Source of the DNA: Propionibacterium cyclohexanicum
Lineage (GTDB): Bacteria; Actinomycetota; Actinomycetes; Propionibacteriales; Propionibacteriaceae
Direction of reading: 5' to 3'
Assembly (NCBI RefSeq): GCF_900111365.1
Contig: NZ_FOGZ01000018.1
Span: 1-64,000 of the forward strand
DNA: 64,000 bases
The translations under genes were made by a program, and so were the position numbers. This document shows positions 16,569-24,900 of the stretch, one piece after another (within the stretch, counting starts at the first letter, position 1; each line of letters opens with the position of its first letter). A model generated the notes under the pieces. It saw only the letters and a program-made list of their open reading frames with translations, was not told the origin of the DNA and ran no database searches.

Positions 16569-17041
16569 GCGCCGAGCGGCCCGGCGGCGAGGCGGGTGTA
16601 CCTCGCGAGCTGCGGCTCGACCACGTCGGTGTGCGGGTGCGCGATCTGGAGCAGGCGGCATCGGCCTTCGAACGTCTCCTCGGCTACCGCAGAGCCACCG
16701 AGCCGGTCGTCAACTCGCGGCAGGGGATTCGCGGGCTCTTCCTCACCAAGCCCGGTTGCCTGCCGATCAAACTCGTGACTCCGCTGGATCCCGGGAGTGG
16801 GGGGCACTTTGGCCTGCACCATCTGGCCTTCATCACCTCGGACGTCGAGGCGAGCCTGCAGGAGCTCTCCGTAGCGGGTGCGCGAGTGCTGGCCGCCCCG
16901 GCGCCCGGGGAGATGTTCGACGACGAACTCATTGCCTTCGTCTACGCGGCCGGCATCAATGTCGAGCTGGTGACCACCGACGAGTGGCGCGCCAGGCTGC
17001 CGGGTGATCCGCGCGCGGCAGCGCGCCCCGAGGAACCCTGA
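16565..17041 (+). CDS. VOC-family (glyoxalase/methylmalonyl-CoA epimerase-like) protein
   Basis: A 158-residue single vicinal-oxygen-chelate protein with two beta-alpha-beta-beta-beta halves. RLDHVGVRVRDLEQAASAFERLLGY (H20) opens the first half and FGLHHLAFITSDVEASLQEL the second; NVELVT near the end supplies the usual metal-binding Glu. The fold serves epimerases, glyoxalases and resistance proteins. The start overlaps the GT26 stop by ATGA, so a role in preparing a glycan or acyl precursor is more likely than the propionate-pathway epimerase. The 3' end of the gene forms the first unit of a tandem repeat that carries the stop codon. Confidence 0.72.
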   Translation: MSAERPGGEAGVPRELRLDHVGVRVRDLEQAASAFERLLGYRRATEPVVNSRQGIRGLFLTKPGCLPIKLVTPLDPGSGGHFGLHHLAFITSDVEASLQELSVAGARVLAAPAPGEMFDDELIAFVYAAGINVELVTTDEWRARLPGDPRAAARPEEP

Positions 17042-17110
17042 GCACGGCAGCGCACCCCGAGGGGCCCTGAGCGCGGCAGTGCACCCCGAAGGGCCCTGAG
17101 CGCGGCGCGG
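17010..17110. repeat. 29-30-bp tandem repeat spanning a stop codon
   Basis: About three and a half copies of a 29-30-bp unit (CGCGGCAGNGCNCCCCGAGG...CCCTGAG). The first copy is the last ten codons and TGA of the VOC gene, so each later copy repeats the CCCTGAG stop context. Confidence 0.88.
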
Positions 17111-17129
17111 CGCGGTCAGCCCCGGGCGG

Positions 17130-17504
17130 TCAGTGCACCCCGACCAGATCGCAGACGAAGACCAGTGTCTCGTCGGGCCCGATGACTCCCCCGGCGCCGC
17201 GCGCCCCGTAGCCGAGCGCGGGAGGGATGACGAGCCTGCGGCGCCCGCCGACTCTCATGCCCTGGACCCCGTTGTCCCAGCCGCTGATCACCTGGCCCAC
17301 GCCGAGCTGGAAGATGAGCGGCTCGCCGCGTCCATAGCTGGAGTCGAACTCCTTGCCGGTGCTCAGTGCCACGCCCACGTAATGCACCTCGACGAGATTG
17401 CCGGCGGCGGCTTCGGGCCCCTCGCCCTCGAGGATGTCCTCGATGACGAGGTCATCGGGAGCGGATTCGGGCAGCGACACCTCGGGTTTGCTCGGGTTGG
17501 TCAT
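17130..17504 (-). CDS. FKBP-type peptidyl-prolyl cis-trans isomerase
   Basis: A 124-residue cytoplasmic FKBP domain. Core motifs are visible: VEVHYVGVALSTGKEFDSSYGRGEP, FQLGVGQVISGWDNGVQGMRVGGRRRLVIPPALGYG, and TLVFVCDLVGVH. It catalyses proline isomerisation in folding proteins. There is no signal peptide. TAGGCT ends 7 nt before the ATG, and there is no Shine-Dalgarno sequence, suggesting a leaderless message. It is convergent with the VOC gene across the tandem repeat. Confidence 0.92.
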   Translation of the reverse strand: MTNPSKPEVSLPESAPDDLVIEDILEGEGPEAAAGNLVEVHYVGVALSTGKEFDSSYGRGEPLIFQLGVGQVISGWDNGVQGMRVGGRRRLVIPPALGYGARGAGGVIGPDETLVFVCDLVGVH

Positions 17505-17510
17505 GGGGAC

Positions 17511-17516
17511 AGCCTA
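17511..17516 (-). promoter_or_regulatory. Candidate -10 box of leaderless FKBP transcript
   Basis: TAGGCT on the minus strand, 6 nt before the ATG at 17504, with no ribosome binding site between. Confidence 0.5.
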
Positions 17517-17616
17517 GAGGCAATGAGCCGGGCAACCGTCCCGTCGGCGATGGCACAGCGAGTTTTCACCGCCCAGCGGGTCGCCCGCAGCCCAGCACCG
17601 GCGCAGGCGCTGGTGG

Positions 17617-18255
17617 TCAGTCCCGCCACACGACCACGTCGGCCCTGGCTCGGGTAGCGCGCACGAGCGCGGCGTTCGCCTCATCGGGCCCCAGTGCCCA
17701 GGCTCTGGCGTCCTGTTCGGTCTTGCCGGTGGCGATGTGACGGGCGATGAGACGCTCCAGCCGGGTCCGCTCGTCCACCTCGACGAACCACAGCTCGCTG
17801 AACAGCGGCCGCAGCTGAGCCCAGGGCTGCTCCTCGAGGAGCAGATAGTTGCCCTCGAGAATCACGAGGGGGGTCTCGCGTGGCACGGGAATCGCGCCGG
17901 CCACCGCATTGTGCAGATCGCGGCGGTACTGCGCAGCGTAGACGACCGGCTCGGTGTTGCCCGAAAGGCGGTGCACGAGCGCCAGAAAGCCCCAGGCATC
18001 GAAGGTGTCCGGGGCGCCCTTGCGTGCCGCCCGGCCCAGCCGATCGAGTTCGGACGCAGCCAGGTGGAAGCCATCCATGGGCACGACGACGCTGCGGCCG
18101 GGAAGCTGGGATGCGAGCTGCCCGGCGAGGGTTGACTTGCCGCATCCCGGTGCGCCGGTCAGGCCGAGGAGCCGACGCCGGCCATCCGTGGCCATCCGCC
18201 GAGCTGCGGCAAGGGTTGATTCGACGCCGATCGGTTCGCTATGGCGCAGGGGCAT
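17617..18255 (-). CDS. Nucleoside/nucleotide kinase-family P-loop protein (uridine kinase/PRK-like)
   Basis: A 212-residue P-loop kinase. Walker A is GAPGCGKST (34-42), VVVPMDGFHLAASEL follows with the substrate-binding DGFH motif, and VILEGNYLLLEEQPWAQL gives the Walker B-like segment, as in FrcK/CoaA/phosphoribulokinase-type proteins. The phosphate acceptor (nucleoside, sugar or pantothenate-like) cannot be read from sequence. The ATG at 18255 has no Shine-Dalgarno but TACTGT lies 6 nt upstream, suggesting a leaderless message. It diverges from the exonuclease gene. Confidence 0.78.
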   Translation of the reverse strand: MPLRHSEPIGVESTLAAARRMATDGRRRLLGLTGAPGCGKSTLAGQLASQLPGRSVVVPMDGFHLAASELDRLGRAARKGAPDTFDAWGFLALVHRLSGNTEPVVYAAQYRRDLHNAVAGAIPVPRETPLVILEGNYLLLEEQPWAQLRPLFSELWFVEVDERTRLERLIARHIATGKTEQDARAWALGPDEANAALVRATRARADVVVWRD

Positions 18256-18261
18256 GGCGGC

Positions 18262-18267
18262 ACAGTA
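18262..18267 (-). promoter_or_regulatory. Candidate -10 box of leaderless kinase transcript
   Basis: TACTGT on the minus strand, 6 nt before the ATG at 18255. Confidence 0.45.
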
Positions 18268-18420
18268 TGCCGTCGGGTCGACGCGGCGCGGGATGGCCCA
18301 GGAAAGCGCCGGCGGATCCCCGAAGGGACCGAGCCCGTACGAGGCTTCGCTGGGGCTGTGCCCGGGTTGGCGCCGGGTCATGACGGGGGATGTGTCGGTG
18401 CCCGGTGGAAGAATCGGCCC

Positions 18421-19026
18421 ATGCCCGGATACGCAGTGCTCGATCTCGAAACCACCGGATTCTCCTGGGCCAGGGGCGATCGGATCGTCGAGATCGGCAT
18501 CGTGGCCCTCGGCGCGGGCGGCGAGCCGGAGGGGGAGTGGACGACCCTGGTCAATCCCCAGCGCATGGTAGGGGCGACGAGGGTGCACCACATCACCACC
18601 AGCGATGTGGCCGACGCGCCGACAATGGGCGAGCTCGCGCCCCAGCTCGTCGAACAGCTGCGCGGCCGCATCGTGGTGGCGCACAACTGCGCCTTCGACG
18701 TGCCCTTCCTCGTCGCCGAGCTCACCCGGGCGGGAGTGCCGCTGCCTGGCGAGCGGATGCCGCAGCTGTGCACCATGCGGTTGTCCCATTATTTCCTCGA
18801 GCCGGCCAGCCGCCGGCTCGAGGACTGCTGCCGTGCCGCCGGAATCCGATTGGTCGATGCCCACAGCGCCTTGGGCGATGCTCGGGCCGCCGCCCAGCTG
18901 CTCGTCCACTACATGAACAGCAAGGTGGCCTGCCCGCCCTGGCAGGCGGAGCTGAACCGCGCGCCCTCCTACCGGTGGCCCGAGCTGTCCGCGGGCGGCG
19001 CAGCCCACCTGCTGCCCCGCCGATGA
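18421..19026 (+). CDS. DEDDh 3'-5' exonuclease (DnaQ-like)
   Basis: A 201-residue RNase H-fold exonuclease. Exo I is VLDLETTG (D8, E10), Exo II is VVAHNCAFDVPFL, and Exo III is VDAHSALGDARAA, where the His makes it a DEDDh enzyme of the DNA polymerase III epsilon type. It is shorter than the actinobacterial epsilon-like proteins that carry GIY-YIG or BRCT domains, so it probably acts as a stand-alone nuclease. The start ATG at 18421 directly precedes the first strand. The last 18 bp around its stop codon recur 53 bp downstream. Confidence 0.88.
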   Translation: MPGYAVLDLETTGFSWARGDRIVEIGIVALGAGGEPEGEWTTLVNPQRMVGATRVHHITTSDVADAPTMGELAPQLVEQLRGRIVVAHNCAFDVPFLVAELTRAGVPLPGERMPQLCTMRLSHYFLEPASRRLEDCCRAAGIRLVDAHSALGDARAAAQLLVHYMNSKVACPPWQAELNRAPSYRWPELSAGGAAHLLPRR

Positions 19027-19085
19027 GCACCCACCTGCCGGGCGCTCGTAGCACGACCCACGACACGCCCCGCCGATGAGCACCC
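19015..19085. repeat. 18-bp direct repeat around the exonuclease stop codon
   Basis: CCCCGCCGATGAGCACCC occurs at 19015-19032, where its TGA is the exonuclease stop, and again at 19068-19085, period 53. Confidence 0.92.
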
Positions 19086-19303
19086 GGGCCGCAGGCATCG
19101 CCCAGCCCTGTCCGGCGTCATGCCCGGGCACGCCCGGACTGGCACTGACGTCGCACGACGCCCCCGATAAGCCCCGGAGCCCGGCTCGGGGATGCCGCGG
19201 GGGCTACTCGGGCGGGTGAAGCAGAAGGTGAGTTGCGTGGTGACGGAACAAAAGGTCTGACCAACTCCTCGCTCATTCCCTCCCATGGTGCCCGGCAAGG
19301 CGC

Positions 19304-19309
19304 TACCTT
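19304..19309 (+). promoter_or_regulatory. Candidate -10 box of leaderless cydA transcript
   Basis: TACCTT lies 6 nt before the cydA ATG and no Shine-Dalgarno is present. I saw no Rex-type TTGTGA-N6-TCACAA site in the 289-bp upstream gap. Confidence 0.45.
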
Positions 19310-19315
19310 GCACAC

Positions 19316-20815
19316 ATGGACGCACAGGTACTGGCGCGGTGGCAGTTCGGCATCACCACCGTCTACCACTTCTTCTTCGTGCCCGTGACGATCGGGCTGT
19401 CCTTCCTGGTCGCGATCATGCAGACCGTCTGGGTGCGGACGAACAACGCCGAGTGGTTGAGGCTCACGAAGTTCTTCATGAAGCTCTTCCTCATCAACTT
19501 CGCCGCCGGGCTCGTGACCGGGATCGTGCAGGAGTTCCAGTTCGGCATGAACTGGTCGGAGTACTCCCGGTTCGTCGGCGACATCTTCGGGGCCCCGCTG
19601 GCCCTTGAGGCCCTCATCGCCTTCTTCCTCGAGTCGACCTTCATCGGCCTGTGGATCTTCGGTTGGGGCCGCCTGTCGAAGGGTCTTCACCTGGCCACCA
19701 TCTGGCTGGTCGCTGCCGGGACGGTCATCTCCGCGCTGTGGATCCTCGCCGCCAACAGCTGGATGCAGAATCCGGTCGGCGCCGTCTACCGCAATGGTCG
19801 CGCCGAGCTCACCGACTTCATGGCCTTGCCTACCAATCCCTTCTTCCTGGGCACCGCGTCCCACGTCATCGCGGCCTCGTTCATGACCGGCGGAGGCCTG
19901 CTGTGCGGTGTGGCGGGCTGGTGGCTCATCAAGAGCCATCACCGCCCCACGAGCGAGGCCTTCGAGGCTGCCGACAGCAAGGACGTCAAGACCTGGCGCA
20001 GGGCCACCCGGCTGGGCGCCTGGGTGCTCATCGCCGCATCGCTGGCGACTTTCGGATCCGGCCACTGGCAGGGCCAGATCGAGGCCAAGTACCAGCCGAT
20101 GAAGCTCGCCGCATCCGAGGGCCTGTACGAGACCACCTCTGGCGCGCCGTTCTCCATCGTGGCTGTCTTCACCAGCGACGGCACGAAGAAGGTGTGGAGC
20201 CTCGACGTTCCCTATGTGCTCAGCATCCTGGCGCACAACGATCCCAATGCCACGGTCTACGGCATCCAGGACCTGCGCGATGTGTACCTGGAGAAGGGCT
20301 ACATCAATCCCGACGGCTCGGTCAACGAGCTGCAGAAATCCTTCGCTCAGCAGCTGCGCGCCCTGCCCGTGGAACCGGTGCCCAATGTCTGGGTCTCGTT
20401 CTACAGCTTCCGGGTGATGATGGGCCTGGGGGTGCTGGCCTTCCTCATCGGCCTGCTCGTCCTCGTGTCCACTCGCGGTGAACGGGTGCCGAGGGACACG
20501 AGGCTGTGGCGGGTGGCCCTGGTGGGGCTGCCGTTCCTGCCGCTGCTGGGCAACAGCGCCGGGTGGATCCTCGCCGAGATGGGACGCCAACCATGGATCG
20601 TCTACGGTGTGCTCCCCACCTGGACCGCGGCCTCCCCGGGTAATAGCGCCGGTGTCGTGCTGGCCACGATGGTGCTCTACACACTCCTGTATGGCGTGAT
20701 CGCAGTCGTCGTGCTCTTCCTGTTCAACAAGACCGTCAAGGAGGGCCTGCCCGAAGTCGTGACGGTGGAACCGAGCGATGACGACTCCGACGCCCCCGTA
20801 TCCTTCGCGTACTGA
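19316..20815 (+). CDS. cydA: Cytochrome bd ubiquinol/menaquinol oxidase subunit I
   Basis: A 499-residue polytopic membrane protein that oxidises quinol and reduces oxygen. Haem ligands can be placed: H18 in TVYHFFF (b595), a His in FLGTASHVIAASF (about H183, b558) and a Met in ILAEMGRQPW or nearby. LALEALIAFFLESTFIGLW carries the conserved proton-path glutamates. KLAASEGLYETT precedes the Q-loop, which is of moderate length. It is slightly shorter than E. coli CydA. The gene begins the cydA-cydB-cydDC operon; cydB starts 14 bp after its stop. Confidence 0.97.
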   Translation: MDAQVLARWQFGITTVYHFFFVPVTIGLSFLVAIMQTVWVRTNNAEWLRLTKFFMKLFLINFAAGLVTGIVQEFQFGMNWSEYSRFVGDIFGAPLALEALIAFFLESTFIGLWIFGWGRLSKGLHLATIWLVAAGTVISALWILAANSWMQNPVGAVYRNGRAELTDFMALPTNPFFLGTASHVIAASFMTGGGLLCGVAGWWLIKSHHRPTSEAFEAADSKDVKTWRRATRLGAWVLIAASLATFGSGHWQGQIEAKYQPMKLAASEGLYETTSGAPFSIVAVFTSDGTKKVWSLDVPYVLSILAHNDPNATVYGIQDLRDVYLEKGYINPDGSVNELQKSFAQQLRALPVEPVPNVWVSFYSFRVMMGLGVLAFLIGLLVLVSTRGERVPRDTRLWRVALVGLPFLPLLGNSAGWILAEMGRQPWIVYGVLPTWTAASPGNSAGVVLATMVLYTLLYGVIAVVVLFLFNKTVKEGLPEVVTVEPSDDDSDAPVSFAY

Positions 20816-20829
20816 GGCTGGAGACCACA

Positions 20830-21969
20830 ATGTTCACTGATATCGCTCTGACAAGCCTGCAAACCGCCACTCTTGGTGCCACCCCGCTGCAGGTCGTCTG
20901 GTTCCTGCTCATCGCCGTGCTGTGGTGCGGGTTCTTCTTCCTCGAGGGCTTCGACTTCGGCGTGGCCATGCTCTACCCGGTCCTCGGACGCGATCCCAAG
21001 CGCCGCCGAGTCCTCATCAACAGCATCGGGGCCACCTGGGATGGCAACGAGGTGTGGCTCATCACCGCTGGTGGTGCCATGTTCGCTGCCTTCCCCGGCT
21101 GGTATTCCACATTGTTCAGTGCGCTCTACCTGCCTCTCTTCCTCGTCCTGGTGGGCCTGATCCTGCGCGGCATCTCCTTCGAGTACCGCGCCAAGCACCC
21201 CAGCACGCGCTGGCGTGACACCTTCGACACGATCGGCACAGTCGGCTCGTTCATCGTCACGCTCGTGCTCGGCATCGGTTTCGCGAACTTCGTCCGGGGG
21301 CTGCCGGTCGCCCCTGACACGAGCGCGGCATACGGCGATCCGAACCTGTTCACCGGGGGATTCTGGAGCCTGTTCAACTTCTACGGGCTGCTCGGCGGAG
21401 TTACCTTCGTGCTGCTGTTCATCACGCACGGCGCGATGTTCCTGGGCATCAAGACCTACGGTGAGGTCCACGACGATGCGATGTCCCTGCTCAAGAAGCT
21501 GGGTCCGGTCACGGTCGTCGTCGTGGCGGCCTTCGTGCTGCTGGGCAATATCGTCTACCCGGCCAGCGAGAACCCATACGCCGGCACCCTTGCGTCCGTG
21601 CTCATGTGGCTCACCGGACTGCTCGCCATCGCCGCGGTGGCATTCGGCGTGCTCGCCCAACTGCGGGGGCGCAATGTGCTGGCCTTCAGCGGGACCGGGC
21701 TGTCGGTCATCGCCATGGTCGCGATGATCTTCGTGAAGATCTACGGCACGCTCGGCTTCGTCTCGGCAGACCCGAACCGGCCGCTCAATATGGTGACGGC
21801 GTCGAGCTCGCCCATGACATTGCAGCTCATGACGGTCTTCGCCGTCATCATGGTCCCCATCGTCCTCGCATATCAGGTCTGGAGCTACTGGGTGCTGCGC
21901 AAGCGGCTCAGCGTCAAGGACCTGCCCCAGCAGCCCATCGAGGAGAATGTCGTCGAGGTGCAGGCATGA
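20830..21969 (+). CDS. cydB: Cytochrome bd oxidase subunit II
   Basis: A 379-residue membrane subunit with eight or nine helices. The N-terminal FFFLEGFDFGVAMLYPVLGRD and WDGNEVWLITAGGAMFAAFPGWYSTLFSALYLPLFLVLVGLILRGISFEYR blocks are signature sequences of CydB. It pairs with CydA. GGAG lies 9 nt before the ATG. Its stop overlaps the ATG of an eight-codon reading frame that ends immediately before the cydDC start. Confidence 0.97.
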   Translation: MFTDIALTSLQTATLGATPLQVVWFLLIAVLWCGFFFLEGFDFGVAMLYPVLGRDPKRRRVLINSIGATWDGNEVWLITAGGAMFAAFPGWYSTLFSALYLPLFLVLVGLILRGISFEYRAKHPSTRWRDTFDTIGTVGSFIVTLVLGIGFANFVRGLPVAPDTSAAYGDPNLFTGGFWSLFNFYGLLGGVTFVLLFITHGAMFLGIKTYGEVHDDAMSLLKKLGPVTVVVVAAFVLLGNIVYPASENPYAGTLASVLMWLTGLLAIAAVAFGVLAQLRGRNVLAFSGTGLSVIAMVAMIFVKIYGTLGFVSADPNRPLNMVTASSSPMTLQLMTVFAVIMVPIVLAYQVWSYWVLRKRLSVKDLPQQPIEENVVEVQA

Positions 21970-21992
21970 TCGTCACACTCCGGGGGCTCTGA
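21966..21992 (+). CDS. Eight-codon mini-ORF between cydB and cydDC
   Basis: ATG at 21966 overlaps the cydB TGA (ATGA); the frame encodes MIVTLRGL and stops at 21990-21992, directly abutting the GTG of cydDC. It is much shorter than a CydX-type subunit (about 30-40 residues) and not hydrophobic enough. It could carry ribosomes from cydB to cydDC, or be chance. Confidence 0.3.
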   Translation: MIVTLRGL

Positions 21993-24900
21993 GTGGCTGC
22001 ACCGCTCGACCCGCGACTCATCAAGAGGGCGACAGCCACCAGGGGCTTCCTGGTGGCTGTCGCCCTTGTCGGCGTCGCAACGGCATTCCTCGTGCTCATC
22101 CAGGCACGGCTCATCTCCGATGCCGTGGCCGGCGTCTTCGACACCCACTCCACCGCCGGACTTCTCGGCCCGGCCCTGCTTCTCCTGCCGGTCTTCGGGG
22201 CCCGGGCGGGGCTCAACTGGCTCAACCAGCTGCTGGCCCACCGGGCCTGCGCTGCGGTGAAATCGCAGCTACGTACCGACATCATGACGGCCCGGCTGGC
22301 GCATCCCACCGATGCCTCCAATCCCAGCGGCACCCTCATCACCCTCGTCACGCAGGGCCTGGATGCCCTGGACGGCTACTACTCGAAATACCTGCCGCAA
22401 CTCATGATGGCGGCGAGCGTGCCCCTCATCATCGGCGTCGCGATTCTCACCCAGGACCTCGAGAGCACCCTCATCATCGCCGTCACCATCCCGCTCATCC
22501 CCATCTTCATGGCCCTCATCGGGCTGGCCACTCAGGAGCAGGTGCGCCGCCGCTTCGCGGTGCAGACCAAGCTGGCCAATCACTTCGCCGATCTGGTCTC
22601 GGGCCTGCCCACGCTGCAGGTCTTCGGGCGGGCGAGGGCTCAGCTCAAGGGCCTGCGGAGCACCGAACGAGCCCACCGCACGGAGACGATGAAGACCCTG
22701 CGACTGGCCTTCATGTCCTCCTTCGTCCTGGAGCTGCTGTCCACCATTTCAGTGGCGCTCGTGGCGGTCAGCATGGGATTTCGCGTCGTCAACGGGGCCT
22801 TCGACCTGCGCACCTCACTGTTCGTCCTCATCCTCACCCCCGAGGTCTACCTGCCGATTCGCCAGGTGGGGGTGCACTTCCACGACTCCGCCGACGGCAC
22901 GGCAGCTGCCGAGAAGGCCTTCGAGATCATCGAGGCCGGTGAACGCGAGATCGTGGGCGCCAGCACGCCGGCTCCCGATCCGGGACGGGTCCCGGTCGTC
23001 TTCGAGGATCTCCAGGTGCGCTATCCGGGTGCCGCAGCCCCGGCGCTGACGCACTTCAGCTGCCGGGTTGAGCCCGGTCAGGTGGTCGTGCTGCGCGGCC
23101 GCTCGGGCGGCGGCAAGTCCACCGCCCTGTCGGTGCTCCTGGGCTTCCAGGCGCCCAGCGCCGGCCGCGTGCTCGTCGGCGAGGCCGATCTGGCCAGCCT
23201 CGACATGGACAGTTGGCGGGCGCGGCTGGCCTGGGTCGGACAGGACCCCGGAATGCTCAACGGCACCATTGCCGACAATCTCGTCCTGGGGCATCCCGGC
23301 GCCAGCCGGGCCCAGATGCGTGATGCCCTGGACAGGGCGGGCGGTGCCCGGCTGGGTCTTGACCACCAGGTGGCCGACGAGGCCGAGGGCCTGTCCTCCG
23401 GGGAGCGTCGCCGGGTGGCATTGGCCCGGGCACTGCTGCGGATCGAACTGGGCGGTGCCCGGCTGCTCGTCCTCGACGAGCCGACGGCCGGACTCGACCA
23501 GACGACCGAGGCCCAGGCCATCGCTGCCGTGCGCGCCACCGGCGCCTCTGCGCTCGTCGTCTCCCATCGCGAGGCCATGATCGAGGAGGCGGACGCCGTC
23601 GTCGACGTCGTCGCCCCGGTGGCGCCCCTGGACGACCACCCGCTCGGCACCCAGACCCCAGTCTCGCCGCCGCGAGATACCACCAGGCACGAGCCCAAGG
23701 ATCTGCAGTGGCGCTCCACGAGCACCCAGTTCGCTTTCGGCACCGACGAGCACCCGCACTCGCTCGTCGTGCGCGCGCCGGAACCCGAGCCCGGGCCGGC
23801 CGACATCTCAGGTCTCGCACTCGACCCCTCGGCATCCACCGCCCGGCGGGTCTCCCGGCTTGTGGGGCATCTGCTCGATGCGGTGCCGAAGGGCCGCTGG
23901 CGGCTGGTGGTGGCCATCGCGCTGGCATTCGCCGCCACCGCCTCCTCGGTGGGGCTCATGAGTGTCTCGGGCTGGTTGCTGAGCCGCGCGGCAGAGCACC
24001 CGCCGGTGCTCTACCTCCTGGCGGCCAGCGTCGGAGTGCGCTTCTTCGGTATCGGACGCGCCGTGTGGCGCTATCTCGAGCGCTTGGTCGGTCATGATCT
24101 CGCGCTGCGCATGGAGGGTTCGCTGCGCGAGACGGTCTACGGCAAGCTCACCGGAACGACCCTGCTGGGCCGGCGCCGTGGCGACCTGCTGGTGCGGGCC
24201 ACCGCCGACGTCGATGCCGTGATGGACGTCGTGGTGCGCGTTGTCGTGCCCTTCGTCAGTTCAGTGTTTGTGATCCTTGCCACAGCCGCGATGCTCGCGA
24301 TCTTCTCGCCCTCGGCGGCGATCGTCGTCCTCGCCTCGAGCCTGCTCGCCGGGCTCGTCATGCCGTGGCTCGGCGCCCGGCTCAGCCAGCGTGCCGATGA
24401 GGCTGCCGTTCCGCTGCGCGGCGAACTGGCGCAGCAGGTGCGCGAGGTGGCGCGCTGTGCACCCGAACTCGTTGCCTACGCAGGCCAGGCCGGTGCGCTC
24501 ACGGCGCTGCGTGACACCGACGCGCGGTTGAGCGCCGCCGAAGCGAGGGGAGCCTGGACGCGGGGCATCGCCAGCGCCGGGCAGATGCTCGCCTGCGGCC
24601 TGTCAGTGGTCGGCGCGCTGCTCCTCGCCGGACCCGAGGTGGCTTCCGGCGCGCTGCTCGGCCGGGCGCTGGCAGTAGTGGTTCTCACTCCGCTGGCGCT
24701 TCACGAGAGTTTCGGCGATCTGGGCCAGTCCGCCCAGACCTTCACCCGGGCCCGCGTCGCGCTCGACCGGGTGATAGCGCTGCTCGCCGAGCCTCCGGTC
24801 GGTCACGGTGACCGGGTGCTAGGCCCCGAGACCACAGGACGTGAGCTTCAGCTGGAGCATGTGGACGCCGGCTGGCCCGGGGGGCCGGCGGTCGTCACGG

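Noticed and set aside
16565-17041. VOC gene as the methylmalonyl-CoA epimerase of propionate fermentation
   Set aside because: The fold fits, but the gene is translationally coupled to a GT26 glycosyltransferase and no mutase or carboxyltransferase gene is near, so a glycan-related role is preferred.
19027-19315. Rex or other redox operator upstream of cydA
   Set aside because: I looked for TTGTGA-N6-TCACAA and similar palindromes and found none convincing; only short repeats and a possible -10 box are present.
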